From NCBI RefSeq assembly GCF_900747795.2, contig NC_041394.2, positions 344,047,265 through 344,111,264 on the forward strand: 64,000 nucleotides of DNA. The letters are read 5' to 3'. The notes beneath the pieces were generated by a model that was not told the DNA's origin, made no database searches, and saw only the letters and a program-made list of their open reading frames with translations. The DNA comes from Erpetoichthys calabaricus (taxonomy: Eukaryota > Chordata > Cladistia > Polypteriformes > Polypteridae). Within the stretch, counting starts at the first letter, position 1. Every line of letters begins with the position of its first letter. Of the stretch, positions 39,755-53,300 are shown piece after piece. The position numbers were made by a program, and so were the translations under genes.

Positions 39755-42700
39755 CTGGGGAGCAGACAAACACAAGTGTTTAAGTCAATGGTTATATGTT
39801 TATGTGTTCTAATGGGCTTCAGGATGAGGTGTCTCATCACAAATCTTACCAGGAATCACAGAGGAGCTCTTCTCAATAGGCACCTTCTTCAGGGTCTTGT
39901 GCTCCACTCTGCAGATGAATTCCATGTCCTCCAGGTCATCCAGGGATTGTGGGGTGAACTCGACCCGAGACACCAGCGAGTATTTATTATCTCTTAAGGT
40001 TGGTCCATAGTGACACACCGTAGCCATCCAGTTCTCTGACTCTGCCATGTCAGTACTCTGTGTTTCTTTGTGTCTTCTCATCCAGGTGACATTGATCCCC
40101 TTGGGATAGAAGTCTGACACGATGCAGGTCAGGGTGCAGGGTTGATTAAATTCAGTGAAGAAAATCTGTATATCAGAGAGCTGGGGTTTTCTGTCAACAG
40201 CTGGGAGAGAAGAACGCAAAAACTCAGTGAAGGAATGGAGTTGAAAACGTTTTGTTGAGCAATCAAATAATAATATTTATTATTTTTAATTATAGACTTA
40301 TTTTGAAGAATAGAATACAGATTCTAACAGAATTTTTAGATAAAAGCTGCTAAAAAAACAAATTATGAAGCAGGAGACTCTGAATGAAGCCTGACAGAAC
40401 ACAACAGAACAGAAATGAGCAGCCATTAAGTAAACCAGACTCACCAGCTAACTCCAATCTGCCAGACTTCTTCTCAATGGCCTTTCCCATAAGGGTCACA
40501 TGTTCTACCCTGCAGATGTATGTCATCTCCTGTACTTCGCTGAGACGGCTAGGAGTGAATTGGACCACAGAGGTCACCTCATAGGTGTTATTTCTCTTCT
40601 CTGGCCTGGTTGTGTTCACTGTTGCTGTCCAGTGAGCTGATCCTGCAGTAACAGGTTGATGTCCATCCTCTGCTCTGACCCTCAGCCAGGTCACTGTGAG
40701 TTCACTAGGGAAGAACCTGGAAATGGTGCAGCTGAGACTGCATGGTTTACCCACCTTTGAACCTTGGACCATTTCTATGTCAGACAGCAGGGGGCACTCA
40801 CTGATAACTGAAATACAGACAGAATTATTCAGTGAGGGAGATAATCAAGTACCAGGCTAGATTTAAATAAATATCCCCAATATGTAATAAAAACTGATTG
40901 GAGTGGCTCACTGGTCTCATTATCTCACAGCAGCAGCACTTCCTTGTCATGGAAACTCTGATGAAAGCCTACAGACATTACATGGACATCAGCGCTTTTC
41001 AGAACACATATGAGGCATCAAGATGTCATAATCAATGTACTTTAACATCAATGTCCATACAACAGAAGACCCAACAAGTCACATTATTCTGTACTGAGTC
41101 ACTTAATTCTATATTATGTACATTTGCTAAATGTGTTTTCTGGCTTTGCCCAGTAAATTTCCTAAGACAATAGGCATCAGTTGGGCGGAGAGTTTGCATG
41201 TGCTCCCTGTGTCTGCGTGGGTTTCCTCCCACAGTCCAAAGACATGCAGGTTAGGTGCATTGGCGGTCCTAAATTATCCCTAGTTAGTGTGTGCGTGTGT
41301 CCTGCAGTGGGCTGGCGCCCTGCCCGGGATTTGTTCCTGCCTTGCACCCTGTGCTGGCTGGAATTGGCTCCAGCAGACCCCCGTGACCCTGTGTTAGGAT
41401 ATAGCGGGTTGGATAATGGATGGATGAATAGGCATCAGTTGCAGTGCTGTCAGTTAATCAGATGTATCAAAAGTACCGTGTAACTAATGAAATATACAAT
41501 ATTTATCATACTTTTATAAGCAGGAGCTAATATTACTTGTTCACTGAAGCTCCTTATTCTCAAATATGCTAAATACAACTACGCGCCAATAAAACATTCT
41601 TGCCATACATCAGTTCTTGTTTTGTAAATGGCCTTGGCTTTTGTTGATCATTGGAATAAAGCAGTTTTATAGGAAATTGTATTCTTTTGAATTCAAAGAG
41701 GTAATTAGTGGGAATAATGGGAATCTTGGGGATAAATATAATTTCTGTAGCGCAGCATGTAATGCTTTCACCATCACAAAGTTTTAGAGGGTTTAGATCA
41801 AAAGCAATATACAATGAATCATGATTTAATTTACCATATTATTACACATAACAATGACATTTTACAGTACATGCTGCACAATAAAGTGGTGCATGCAATG
41901 AATTTAAAGCTTTAAGCTTCATGCAGGAAAGAACAGGTGAATAGAAATAATATGGTGAACTATGTACAATGTCCACTTCCTGTATGTTCTGTATGTGGGG
42001 GACCCTTTAACAGAGCTGAGTGAATGTTTAAACTGACTTAGGCATGCTGTCTCTCCCAGCTTGTGTTGTACCCAGAGTTTGAAGTGAGCTGGTATGCTGT
42101 ACCACCTTCAATGTTTCCGATTTGTGAAAAGGAGCATACAGACACATCATGGTCTAACTTTGAAGGGGATACCTCAGTTGTTGGCAATATTGCATGTATT
42201 TCACACATGGCTGCCCGTCTCCAACCCATTATTTAAAGTATGCAAACACTATTGAAAATTCAAGTGTGACAACTCCCCAATATCATCCCTCCAATCTTTT
42301 TTTTATTCGTGTGTATTTCATGCAACATTGTGATGAGTAAAAAGAAGCCAGAAGATTAGAGAGTACTGCGTGAACCCAAGAACACAACTTTGCTGCTTTT
42401 CAGCAGGTCCATACAATAAGATGCTGCAGATGTTCTATCAGACGGTTGTGGCGAGCGCCCTCTTCTACGCAGTGGTGGTGTGCTGGGGAGGTAGCATTAA
42501 GAAGAAAGACGCTTCACGCCTGGACAAACTGGTGAGGAAGGCAGGCTCTATTGTTGGCATGGAGCTGGACAGTTTGACATCTGTGGCAGAGCGACGGGCG
42601 CTAAGCAGGCTCCTATCAATTATGGAGAATCCACTGCATCCACTAAATAATGTCATCTCCAGACAGAAGAGCAGCTTCAGCGACAGACTGCTGTCACTGT

Positions 42701-44571
42701 CCTGCTCCACTGACAGACTGAGAAGATTGTTCCTCCCCCAACTATGTGACTCTTCAATTCCACCCGGGGGGGTAAACATTAAAATTATACAAAGTTATTG
42801 TCTGTTTTTTTTACCTGCATTATTATCAATGTTTAATTTAATATTGTTTTTTTTTGTATCAGTATGCTGCTGCTGGAGAATGTGAATTTCCCTTTGGGAT
42901 TAATAAAGTATGTATGTATGTATGTATCTATCTCTTTAAGCACGTCTTTGTTTGAGCTTTACCAAACATTTTTCTATTTCCTTAGCATCAGGTACTGGCA
43001 CCTATTTATTTGCATAAGGCAGCAACCATTTATTTTTGCACAATTACAGCGTCAGTGCCCAGACCAAAAAAGGATGCAGGGCATTACAGCAGATAACTCA
43101 GTTCAGCATCATTATTAATTTAAAAAAAAAAAAAAAAGAAAAAGAAAACAGGTTGGCAAATTTTCCTTTATCTATAACATTTAACAAATTTCACATATAA
43201 CAGTCAAAGCACTTTTGAGACTTTGAAGATTAAAGGAACACTTTGAAAACCATCTCAAAAGGGAAAAAAATCCTGCTGGATACTTCCACTGATATTGACT
43301 GAGTAATGTGTTAGGAACGAAAAGATGGCACATTGTTTGATGGAAATGAAAATGATCAACCTACAGAGGACTGAATTCAAAGACACCCTGAAAATCAATG
43401 GGAAAAAATGATGCAGCAGGCAGGAGAGTCCATTTAGCCGAAATTTCATTGCAGCAACTCCAAATCATACTCAGAGTGTATGCATGTTCCTAATGAGATG
43501 ACAGATGGTTTCCTGGGGGATCTCCTCCCAGATTTGGACCCAGGCATTGTCGTGCACCAGGATAAACACAGGACCCACTACACCAGCATAGGGTCTGACA
43601 ATGGGTCAAAGGATTTCATCCCAATACGTAATGGCAGTCAAGGTGTGGTTGTCTAGCCTGTAGAGGTCTGTGTGTCCCTCCGTGGATATGCCTCCTCAGA
43701 CCATCACTGACCCACCACCAAACCAAATGCTGAACAATGTTACAGGCAGCATCACATTCTCCACAGCTTCTCCAGACACTTTCACGTCTGTCACATGTGC
43801 TCAGGGTGAACCTGCTCTTATCTGTGAAAAGCACAGGGCGCCAGTGGTGGATCTGCCAATTCTGGTATTCTATGGCAAATCGAGCTCCATAAAGCTGGGC
43901 AGTGAGCACAGGGATCACTAGAGGACGCTGGGCCCTCAGGCCACCCTCATAAAGTCTATTTCTGATTGTTTGGTCAGAACATTCACACCAGTGGCCTGCC
44001 TGCTGGAGGTCATTTTGTAGGCTCTGGCAGTCATCCTGTTCCTCCTTGCCCAAAGGAGCAGATACCAGTCGGTTGTGCTGATGGGTTAAAGACCTTCTAC
44101 GAGGGGCCCTTTCCAGCTCTCCTAGAGTAACTGCCTGTCTCCTGGAATGTCCTCCATGTCCTTGAGACTATGCTGGGAGACACAGCAAACCTTCTGGCAA
44201 TGGGAGGCATGTATTCATGTGCCTGCCATCCTGGAGAAGTTGGACAACCTGTGCAACCTCTGTAGGGTCCAGGTATCACCTCATGCTACCAGTAGTGACA
44301 CGGACCGTAGCCAAATGCAAAACTAGTGAAAAAACAGATGAGGAGGGAAAAATGTCAGTGGCCTCCCTCCACCTGTTAAACCATTCCTGTTTTGGAGGTC
44401 ATGTCATTGTTGCCTCTCTACTACACCTGTTGTTAATTTCATTAACGCCAAAGCAACTGAAACTTATTAACAACCCCCTCTTCTACTTGACTGATCAGAT
44501 CAATAGCCCAGAAGTTCCATTGACTTGATGCTATACTCTGATTCAAAAGTGTTCCTTCAATATTTTAAGCA

Positions 44572-44646
<75 letters not shown>

Positions 44647-45481
44647 AAAAATTAAAGGAACATTTTTTTTTTCACACCGTGAGGCGTGATGCACACACTT
44701 CAGACGTCTTACATTCTCTGTGAGAAGCATTCTTCTCTCAATTAGCCCTGAGGCGCGACGTACACTCTTCAGTTGACTCGTACTCTCACTGAGATGTGTG
44801 CCGTTGTTGATCTGGTTTGAGGCGAGCAATTTGCTCACCTAAGTTTTCTCTATGTCTAACTGAAGAAGCTTTCTCTTTACATCAGTAGTGGAACATCCAA
44901 TTGAAAAACTTTGACATCAGGGCATATTTCTTTTTTTTTCTTGATAAGCGAATATGTATCAATGTAACTGATATCTTTGTCAAAAATGTAAAAAGTTTGC
45001 AAGGTATCTCTGGCAAACGTCAAACATTGCCACTGTATCTGATTGTGTTCATCTGTGATAGGACAGTGTCCCCCGCATGGACAGAAAGAGCACGTGGCCG
45101 AGATATCTCTGCCAATGAGCAGCTACCTTCTAAAACACACGTAGCTGTGATCTCTCTCTCAAGTCTAATGCTACTCGTTAATAATCTCTAGATGATAATC
45201 TCTGCTGAACAAACAAGTGTCGCTAGCTAAGCGCAGGCAAGGTACCCTCCAACACATGGCGATAGGTAGACCAACTTGATTAGAGGCCGGCATATGAGTG
45301 AGGATGGCAACGCCTGGCTCCCGCCTCCCCCCTCCCCCTCAACTCGGCCCACAGTCTCTCTCTTGGATTTTCACTAATTAATCACTGTCGCAAGCGAACT
45401 ATAACACTTAGCGCGATGAGAGAAGTCGCAAAATCAACCGGAATGTTCAAGCAAATTATAGGAAAAAAAAAACAGATCTAA

Positions 45482-45539
<58 letters not shown>

Positions 45540-48500
45540 CAGTATATTATACATACAAACATACAGTACATACATACATACATACATATTATATACACAT
45601 ATATGTGTGTAATCTTTAATACCTGCATCATCATCTTTTGATGGGTACTCATTTCAGCGTTGAACAATACCATATATTTTTGTTATCTTCCAAAATTTAA
45701 TCAAAACCTTTGCCTTCAAAATTACTCTTACGGTGTGTTTACCTGGATCTTTCAGGTACTTAATTACATTAGTTTGGTGCCAAATATTCAAGCGATCAAT
45801 AACATTAAAACTAAAGAGTTTTTGTTAGGAATAGAACACCACTTACTGTAAGAAACAATTCAGGGCTGATCTTGAATAAGGTAGGGCCCTTTTGTAAGTG
45901 TAACACAGATAAAAGGGTGTTTGAATCAGTAGATGCAGAAAGGGGCTGTGGTAAAACCTGGAAGAGTGACATGTCTGTCTGTTTCCTCTACAGTGTGGAA
46001 GTTGCTGACCTGGAAGAACAACTTCGACTACATCTTGAATCTGCCCAGTGGTTCAGATTTTATAAAGGATAAATCAGCAGCATGGTTGGTTGTCTCAAGA
46101 CCTACTGTATATCAGAACAAGACACCCTACTTTGGAATTCTGCAACTTGACTAAAATATCTGTGAGGATTGTGTACACTCATCACCAAGTCACCGCTTTA
46201 GTAAGCACTTTTTTCTTCTTAGATCCCCAACTCTTTTCACTTCTCATGCCTCAGTTTTTTAATAACCTAGTAGGGCACATGTTGGAGTAAGAGAGCCAGT
46301 GCCAAGTGGTCACCTCTAATCAAAATTACAAAAAAAGAAACACATACATTTGCTAGCACTGGTCCAATTAGTGTTTATGTTATTAAACATAAATAACGGA
46401 ACTGCTGGAATAACTTATGAAAAACATTCCTCTTAAATATTTGAACTACAGAATAACAAAAGTAGACTTACATTTTAAAACTTGATCTCCAATTTTCAGT
46501 TTCTGTATGGCATAATCTGGAGTATTGACATCTAAGGTGAGAAAGAGAAACACATCATGTCTGCCCTTGAGTGCCCATGACAAGCACCATAGCTTCTTTT
46601 TCACCCCCTTGTCACTTTTCACATTATATTGTTATACAACACTAAGTCACAGTGGACTCAGTTTGGCTTTTTTGACACTGGTCAGCAGAAAAATACTCTA
46701 CTGACAAATACAAAACAAAACATTATTTATAACAAGTATTTGCTCCCTTTAATGACACTCTTAAATCATCACTGGTGATGCCAATTGCTGTTAGAAGTCA
46801 CAAAATTAGCTCAATGGAGACTACCTGTCAATTGACTGATGTATAAATGCAACTTATCTGAAAAGTCTCACTTGTGGTGTTTCAGTATGGTGGCCAAAAC
46901 CCACATAATGAAGACAAAACAACATTCCACACAACTCTGTGAAAATGTGACTGAAAAGTGCAAGTCAGAGAATGCAGACAAGAAAATATCAAAGTCACTG
47001 AACATCCCTTTAAATCAGTTATGAAAAAACAAAGAGTATGGCACAGCTGAGTATCTGCCTAGAGAAGACAGTCCACATAAACTTTGTGTTCACGCAGGAC
47101 GATGACTAGTGAGTGAGGTCACCAAGAAATGTGTGCAATCTCTGAAGGAAAGACAAGGTACAGTGACTAAGATCGTAGAGACTGTGCAGACACCAACTGT
47201 TGCATGAGTGCTTCACAAGTCACAGCTTCATAGAAGAGAGGCAAAGAGAAAGCCACACTGTTAAATAAAGCGCACGTGACATTGTTTCATCCAGAATTCA
47301 CTGGAAGGTACATGTGAAGACTCTGAGGTGAGATGAAAAAATGGCCATTAGACTAAACACCAGGTTTGGCATATGTTGAACACTGCATATTATTAAAAAC
47401 TGCATCATGCTGTGAGGATACTTCTCTGCATCAGGCCCTGGAAGGCTTGTGAGGTTAGAAGATAAAGTGAATACAGGAAAATACAGGGAAATTCTGGAGG
47501 AAAACCTGATACAGTCTACAAGAAATCTAAACCTTGGGAGAAAATGTATTTTACAGCAAGACAACAGCCCCTAGCATAAAGCCAAAGCTTCACAGAAATG
47601 GCGTAATAAATACGTTCTGTAGGCACTGGATGAAGGAGGTCACAGGAAGCACAACCAACCTGTCTCACTGACTTCCACAAGTTCTAAGCTGCTGATCTTC
47701 TCCAAGCTCTCCTTCAGATCAGCCAGGTCCTTCCCCAGTGTCTCAGGAAGAAAATCTTCATTAAAAGTGATGTTGGGTAAATTGCCATTTTCAGAAGTGA
47801 AACCGGAAAATGGGAACTTCTGCATAGGAGTAGCATAAAGGGGAGATCATGAGAGACAAAGACTTGCATGTGTTCGTATCCTTCAGATCAGCCTGCTCAC
47901 CTTTAGGAAGTGGATGTGGTCATCTAACTGTGAGAGCTCAGCCAGCTCAGTATCTCTCCTCCTTAGGTCCTCGATCTCCTTCTCCAGTCGCTCAATGAGC
48001 TCTTGAGCCTTTGTCACTTCCCTTTTCTCATGATCTTTAATCACTCCAGTGACCTCTGATTGTAGCTTCTCTATGGACCGCAGTAAAGACGTAAAAATCT
48101 CCTGGTGTTCCTGTATTTCTTTCACTGCAGAGCACTAAGAGAACACAGAAATTCAACTCAGTAACATGTTTTAAACTGAAATCACAATAAAGATGATGTT
48201 ATGTGGCTTGTTTCATTATTTTATCAATGCTTTCTTTAATTTCTAAAAACTCTTTCCACTTCACATCCTGTTGTGGGGAGGCTACTGTATATTCAGTTCT
48301 TGATAGGGATGAGGAGCTGCTATGGTTCACTGTGATATAAGTCTCTGATTTATTAGGAACCTAAACAGAAACATGGAAAAGTATTCAGTCATGACAAACA
48401 ATATGGCACAAACTGTTGGTCAGCTTTTGATGTGGTGAGCTTTTGGAGTTCTGGAACTCATTGTGCAGTCAAATTTATTCGATTGGTGAGTTGGTTTTAC

Positions 48501-50242
48501 ACTAGAGAAATGAAACTCTTATTTTCTAGATTGTTACTCAACAAAAAGCTGGTTTTACTTATTCCTTATTTTATTGAATATATGACACTCACTCAATGTC
48601 ACTTCTTCAGTTTCACTGAGACCAAACAGGACACACAACTCACCTGAATCCTCACTATGGCTTCCTTTGTCTCCTCCACTTTCTTCTCTTTCTCTTGAAT
48701 TCTCTTCTTCATTTTTGCCATTTCATTCTCTACCTGACTCTGAGTGAAAAGAAAATGGCAGGGAGACATCAAAAAAGTGGGCAGAAAATAAATCCTGCAA
48801 ATTTCTTGCCTTTAGGTTAAGTAAAAATTTAACTTGTTTCTGAAGATTTTAAAATCCATATGTCACAAGTGCTTCAGGCCCTCCAATGTATTGAAAACTA
48901 TTAAACCCCCAGGCCTTATGGGATTTTACCAGTAACACTGAAAGAAATGAAGAGCATTATTTATAAAATATTAATAAAAATATTTCAGTAATCTCTTCAC
49001 ATCAGAGAAGTACCCACTGACTAAAATGATAAAAAATGTGATTTAAGTCCACAAAGAAGCAAACAATACGAGGACCAAAAAATCCACATCTAACCAACGC
49101 AAAATTAACAAATTATAAGAGTGTGTAGGCTGAGTTTCCCACAGAAATCATTTCTAGCAATAGGGTTGTCAATTTGGTGTTTGCAATTATATTTGTGTGG
49201 GTTAACTCAGGCATGTATTTAACTCAAAAAAAGAGAAAAAAGGCAAAATAAATAAGACAATAGAATTAGGCAACACTAATTAACATAGAATAAAAGTAAG
49301 GTCCGATGGCCAGGGAAATAAGTAAAGTATTTTGGTGCTGATATTTACCCACCTGAGAAATCAAATCTGAAAGTGCTGAGGCTCATTGCCAGACTACTTT
49401 CATTCTACCAGCACAAAGCACTTTAAAATTGCAGCTGCAATGACGCACAAAAACTGAGCACATAAGCTAAATGCAGCTGCATCTTCAAAAGACATACACT
49501 GTCTACAGGTGAGCAAGTTTTTACTTTTTAAAACTTATTTTACCAATACTTAGTCACAGAGCAGTGTGAAAACAGGAGGCTTATCTGCTAATGGGACAAC
49601 TTTTTAAAAATCTGAGGCAAAGTAAATTAAGCTGCCTGGTTATGAATATGCATCATGTACAATATACAAAAAAAAAACAAATAAAAAAACATGCAGTATA
49701 TAATGAATCTCAAATCATGTGTAAAATATGCCACCTAATCTGCCTGGCAACTAGACGGCCATCCATTAGCAGCAGCCAGCTGGTATTTTTTTTTTTCTTT
49801 TTTAATTTGTGGGAAACACTGTATATAAGCTTGAGAGGTACAAATCTTGCTAAACAAATCTGTTAGACTATGAAAAGCAGTAAAGAAACAAAAAAACCAC
49901 CAAAACATAATTCGCTTGCTTAATGAGGGTATAGTAAACAGTCAAGTGTGCTCTGGTTGTGTGCACAGTGTAAAGGTAAAATCGAGTACAGGATAAAAAA
50001 AACAGATAAGCAGAAACTCTAGGATGAGACTGATCAGAATGGACATTGCAGATGCATCACTCCGGACTCACAAGATTTGGTCCACAATTCAGGCTGCACT
50101 GGATGTGCCACTACATGTACAAAGTCATACAAGCTAGAAAAAGTGACCAGCCACATTTTTTTTTTTCAGAACTTGAATAGTATCCGCTGTTTCTTAATTT
50201 TTTTCAGATACCAATTATACAGACTTTGTTTCACCCGCTGTC

Positions 50243-50331
<89 letters not shown>

Positions 50332-53300
50332 CTTTATTAATCCCAAGGGGAAGTTCACAATTTCAAATTCAATTCACAAATTCACCACCTGAATAAAAAG
50401 GCCCATCATGTCAGAATGTTGTTCAGTGAATTAAGTTGAGTTCATGTTAATGAGACACATAACCACTGGTCTCACAGCCTCACATTTGATCTCCACTGAT
50501 CCCATGTCCTACACTCACCAACTGGACATGTCCCACCTCAATTAAAAGACACTTATAGTGACATGCAAAAGTCTGGGCATCCCTGGGCAAAATTTTTGTT
50601 ACTGTGAATAGTTGTGAGTAAACAGAATTGCAGCATTGTAAGCAAGATCTGTGTGTTATTTTTGTTCTGTACAATTGTGCAATGAAAAAACAGAAAGGAG
50701 CACCATGTTTGGGCACACTAAGAGATTTGAGGTCTCAGATAACATTTACCAAGATGTCAAATCTTCATTACAAATGTGTCATCTTTAATGTTACACATTT
50801 TGGAAATCAGGTCATCTTTTACTTGCTTAGCAATTAACAGTAAGTGAAATTTTGACCAGATCCTTTACATTTATAGTGTCATACCAAAATGTGGCAAGTT
50901 CTTGAAAGCCAAGCATCAAAGCCATACAGTATATTAGCTCATCATGAAATTTCTCAGCTCAATGCAGATGGTGTCTGTTTCAATGTAACTTAAACAAGTA
51001 ATGTTTTTAGAATGCTATACTAATTATATTTTTGATGAAAACTATGTTTTACTCAATAAATTTAAAAAATAATTAAACTAAAAAATAAATCTGCGGTGGG
51101 TTGGCACCCTGCCCAGGATTGGTTCCCTGCCTTGTGCCCTGTGTTGGCTGGGATTGGCTCCAGCAGACCCCCGTGACCCTGTGTTCGGATTCAGCGGGTT
51201 GGAAAATGGATGGATGGATGGATAAAAAATAAATTTAAAAAAGCATCCACTGTTTCTGTTCCTTATTGTGTTAATTAATAGAGTTAAAGAAAAACCATAA
51301 TATATCTATTGATATAGTGCGATAGATTTGCTAGATTGACTGGCATCCCAACCAGATGGAGAGTGGTCTCCTACCTGACCAAGAGGCCATTACTGAAGGA
51401 TGTTAAGGATGAATGTGCACCCTGGCCAGAATGGCTCCAAAATATATTGGAAGGACTGGGGAAACTACCTACCAAGGACATCTCCCAGAATGACAGAGGT
51501 CCAGTTTGGAGAACCGCAGGGTTGCATGGGGCTTGTAGTTCAGTAGGGCAGCCCTGTAGGAGTCCCTGGGTGCCAGGATAGGACTCACCTGTTTCATGGA
51601 AATTCAGCCTAACTAAAGTGCTTACCAGGTGCAATGTTCAGGCATTGGAAGTACTCCCCAGTCCAGCACAAAAAATGCCACCTCATCTCACTGTGGGAGC
51701 TGAAGTCAAAAGGAGATGGACAAGGCTTGACTGGAGGGAGTGATGGAAAGGAAAAGAGAGAGAGGGAGAATGGTTGCTTATTGACATTGGGAGAAAACCT
51801 GTAAAGATACAACTATTAATAAAATATCTTTTGAACCCTGGGCTCGTGTGTGTGCAGTGTGTCTGAGGTATGGGGCTCTGAGACACACACTAAAGGTTAC
51901 AATAGTAATGAGTAAGAAGGTAAGAGGGACACAGAGAGACCATGAATGATTACTGATGTGAACTTCATGTATGCAAATGGATAATTTGTTTCACAGAATG
52001 GTGGAATATTGCTTCACTGTAGCATGACTAGGCACCATAGGGGCCCGTGGAGAATGCCGCTAAACAACAAATGCACACCTAGACACCAGTTCAAGTCACA
52101 GCTCCTCACTCCATGTAACTTTGTAATGATTGCTGGTCACATTTTGCTATGCACCTGCACTTTTTAAAACCATAGACAATAACTGTGAATTTGAAAGCAG
52201 TTTACATTTTGGTTCAAATATGGTCTTCCCTATGTGAATTCTCTAGAAGATCTAGGACTCTTTGGTAGTGCTGCTACTGGGTACTCCTTTACTCAAGGGC
52301 CAACTTGATGAAAGCAATAGAAGACCAGCATCAAGAAGACTTGAGCTAATGGTTTAATCCTGTCATCAAGAAGTCCAGTTGATGCCAGTTTGTTTTCTTC
52401 TTTTTTTTTTTTTTTTGTTTCTTTTAAATCTGCTATCAACCTTATTTAAATCCGTGTGTGACTCAGGTATTTATGCTTTATTTAGCAGATATACAGAGTA
52501 CTTAAAACCTGATTTGAATTCAGAAATGGAATATTTAGATAGCATCTATTAATTATGATAATACTGATGATGCCCTTTAGAATAACAAAAGTGTTGACTC
52601 TATTCCAGTCCCTTGTCAATAACAGTTTTAGGAGTCTGCGAAGGGGATTTGCTGTGGTTTAATTAGATATGATGAATTTGCCACCTTTGCCAACCCTGTC
52701 ATAAAGCACTTTGTAAATATTGTAACTTCCATCAACGAACTTCCAAAAAAACTTTTTGGTAAAAAAAAAAAAAAAAATCAAAAAACTTCCATACCAGTTC
52801 TTAGACATTCAGGTTCTACCTCTTAATTTAGTTGGAGGTAAGTAAGTTGGACGCTGTCATGGGTGCAGGACAGTTAATGTTCACATTCATACATTGGCAG
52901 AAAGATTCTGCCTGTCTAAAACTATTATAATGTCAGCAACACAGTTGACTAAGCTTAGACTGAATGAGTAGTGGTGGTGCTGTTTGGAAGGAGCCATCTA
53001 TCCATTTATTGAATTCACTGACTTTGTTGTTTTTTCCCAGCTGGAAGACATCAAAGCCAGTGCTCGAAGTGAGCTGGCACAAATCATTACACAGTACCAG
53101 CATCTTTCACTAATCTTCAGAGCACAATACCCGATTGCCTTTATTTGCGTTGACAGTATAATGTCTTACTATTTTTTACCACAGCGTGAGTAACGGAACC
53201 TCTTCGAGAATCTTCACTTCCACTTCAAACACTGCATGAAGCCCTAACCACAGAACCACTGCAGCTTCTAGTCTGTATTTTGCATTATTTAATTCATACA

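Noticed and set aside
44557-44838. Open frame with a long Ile-Tyr repeat
   Set aside because: It is translation of the (TA)n array and has no other support.
45872-46154. Possible coiled-coil exon on the plus strand
   Set aside because: A splice-acceptor-like site is present, but frames overlap and neither matches a family; it lies in the TRIM-Ig intron on the other strand.
52984-53193. Possible exon after TTTTTCCCAG
   Set aside because: The acceptor is good, but the peptide shows no convincing domain and there is no partner exon; at most a very old pol-like relic.
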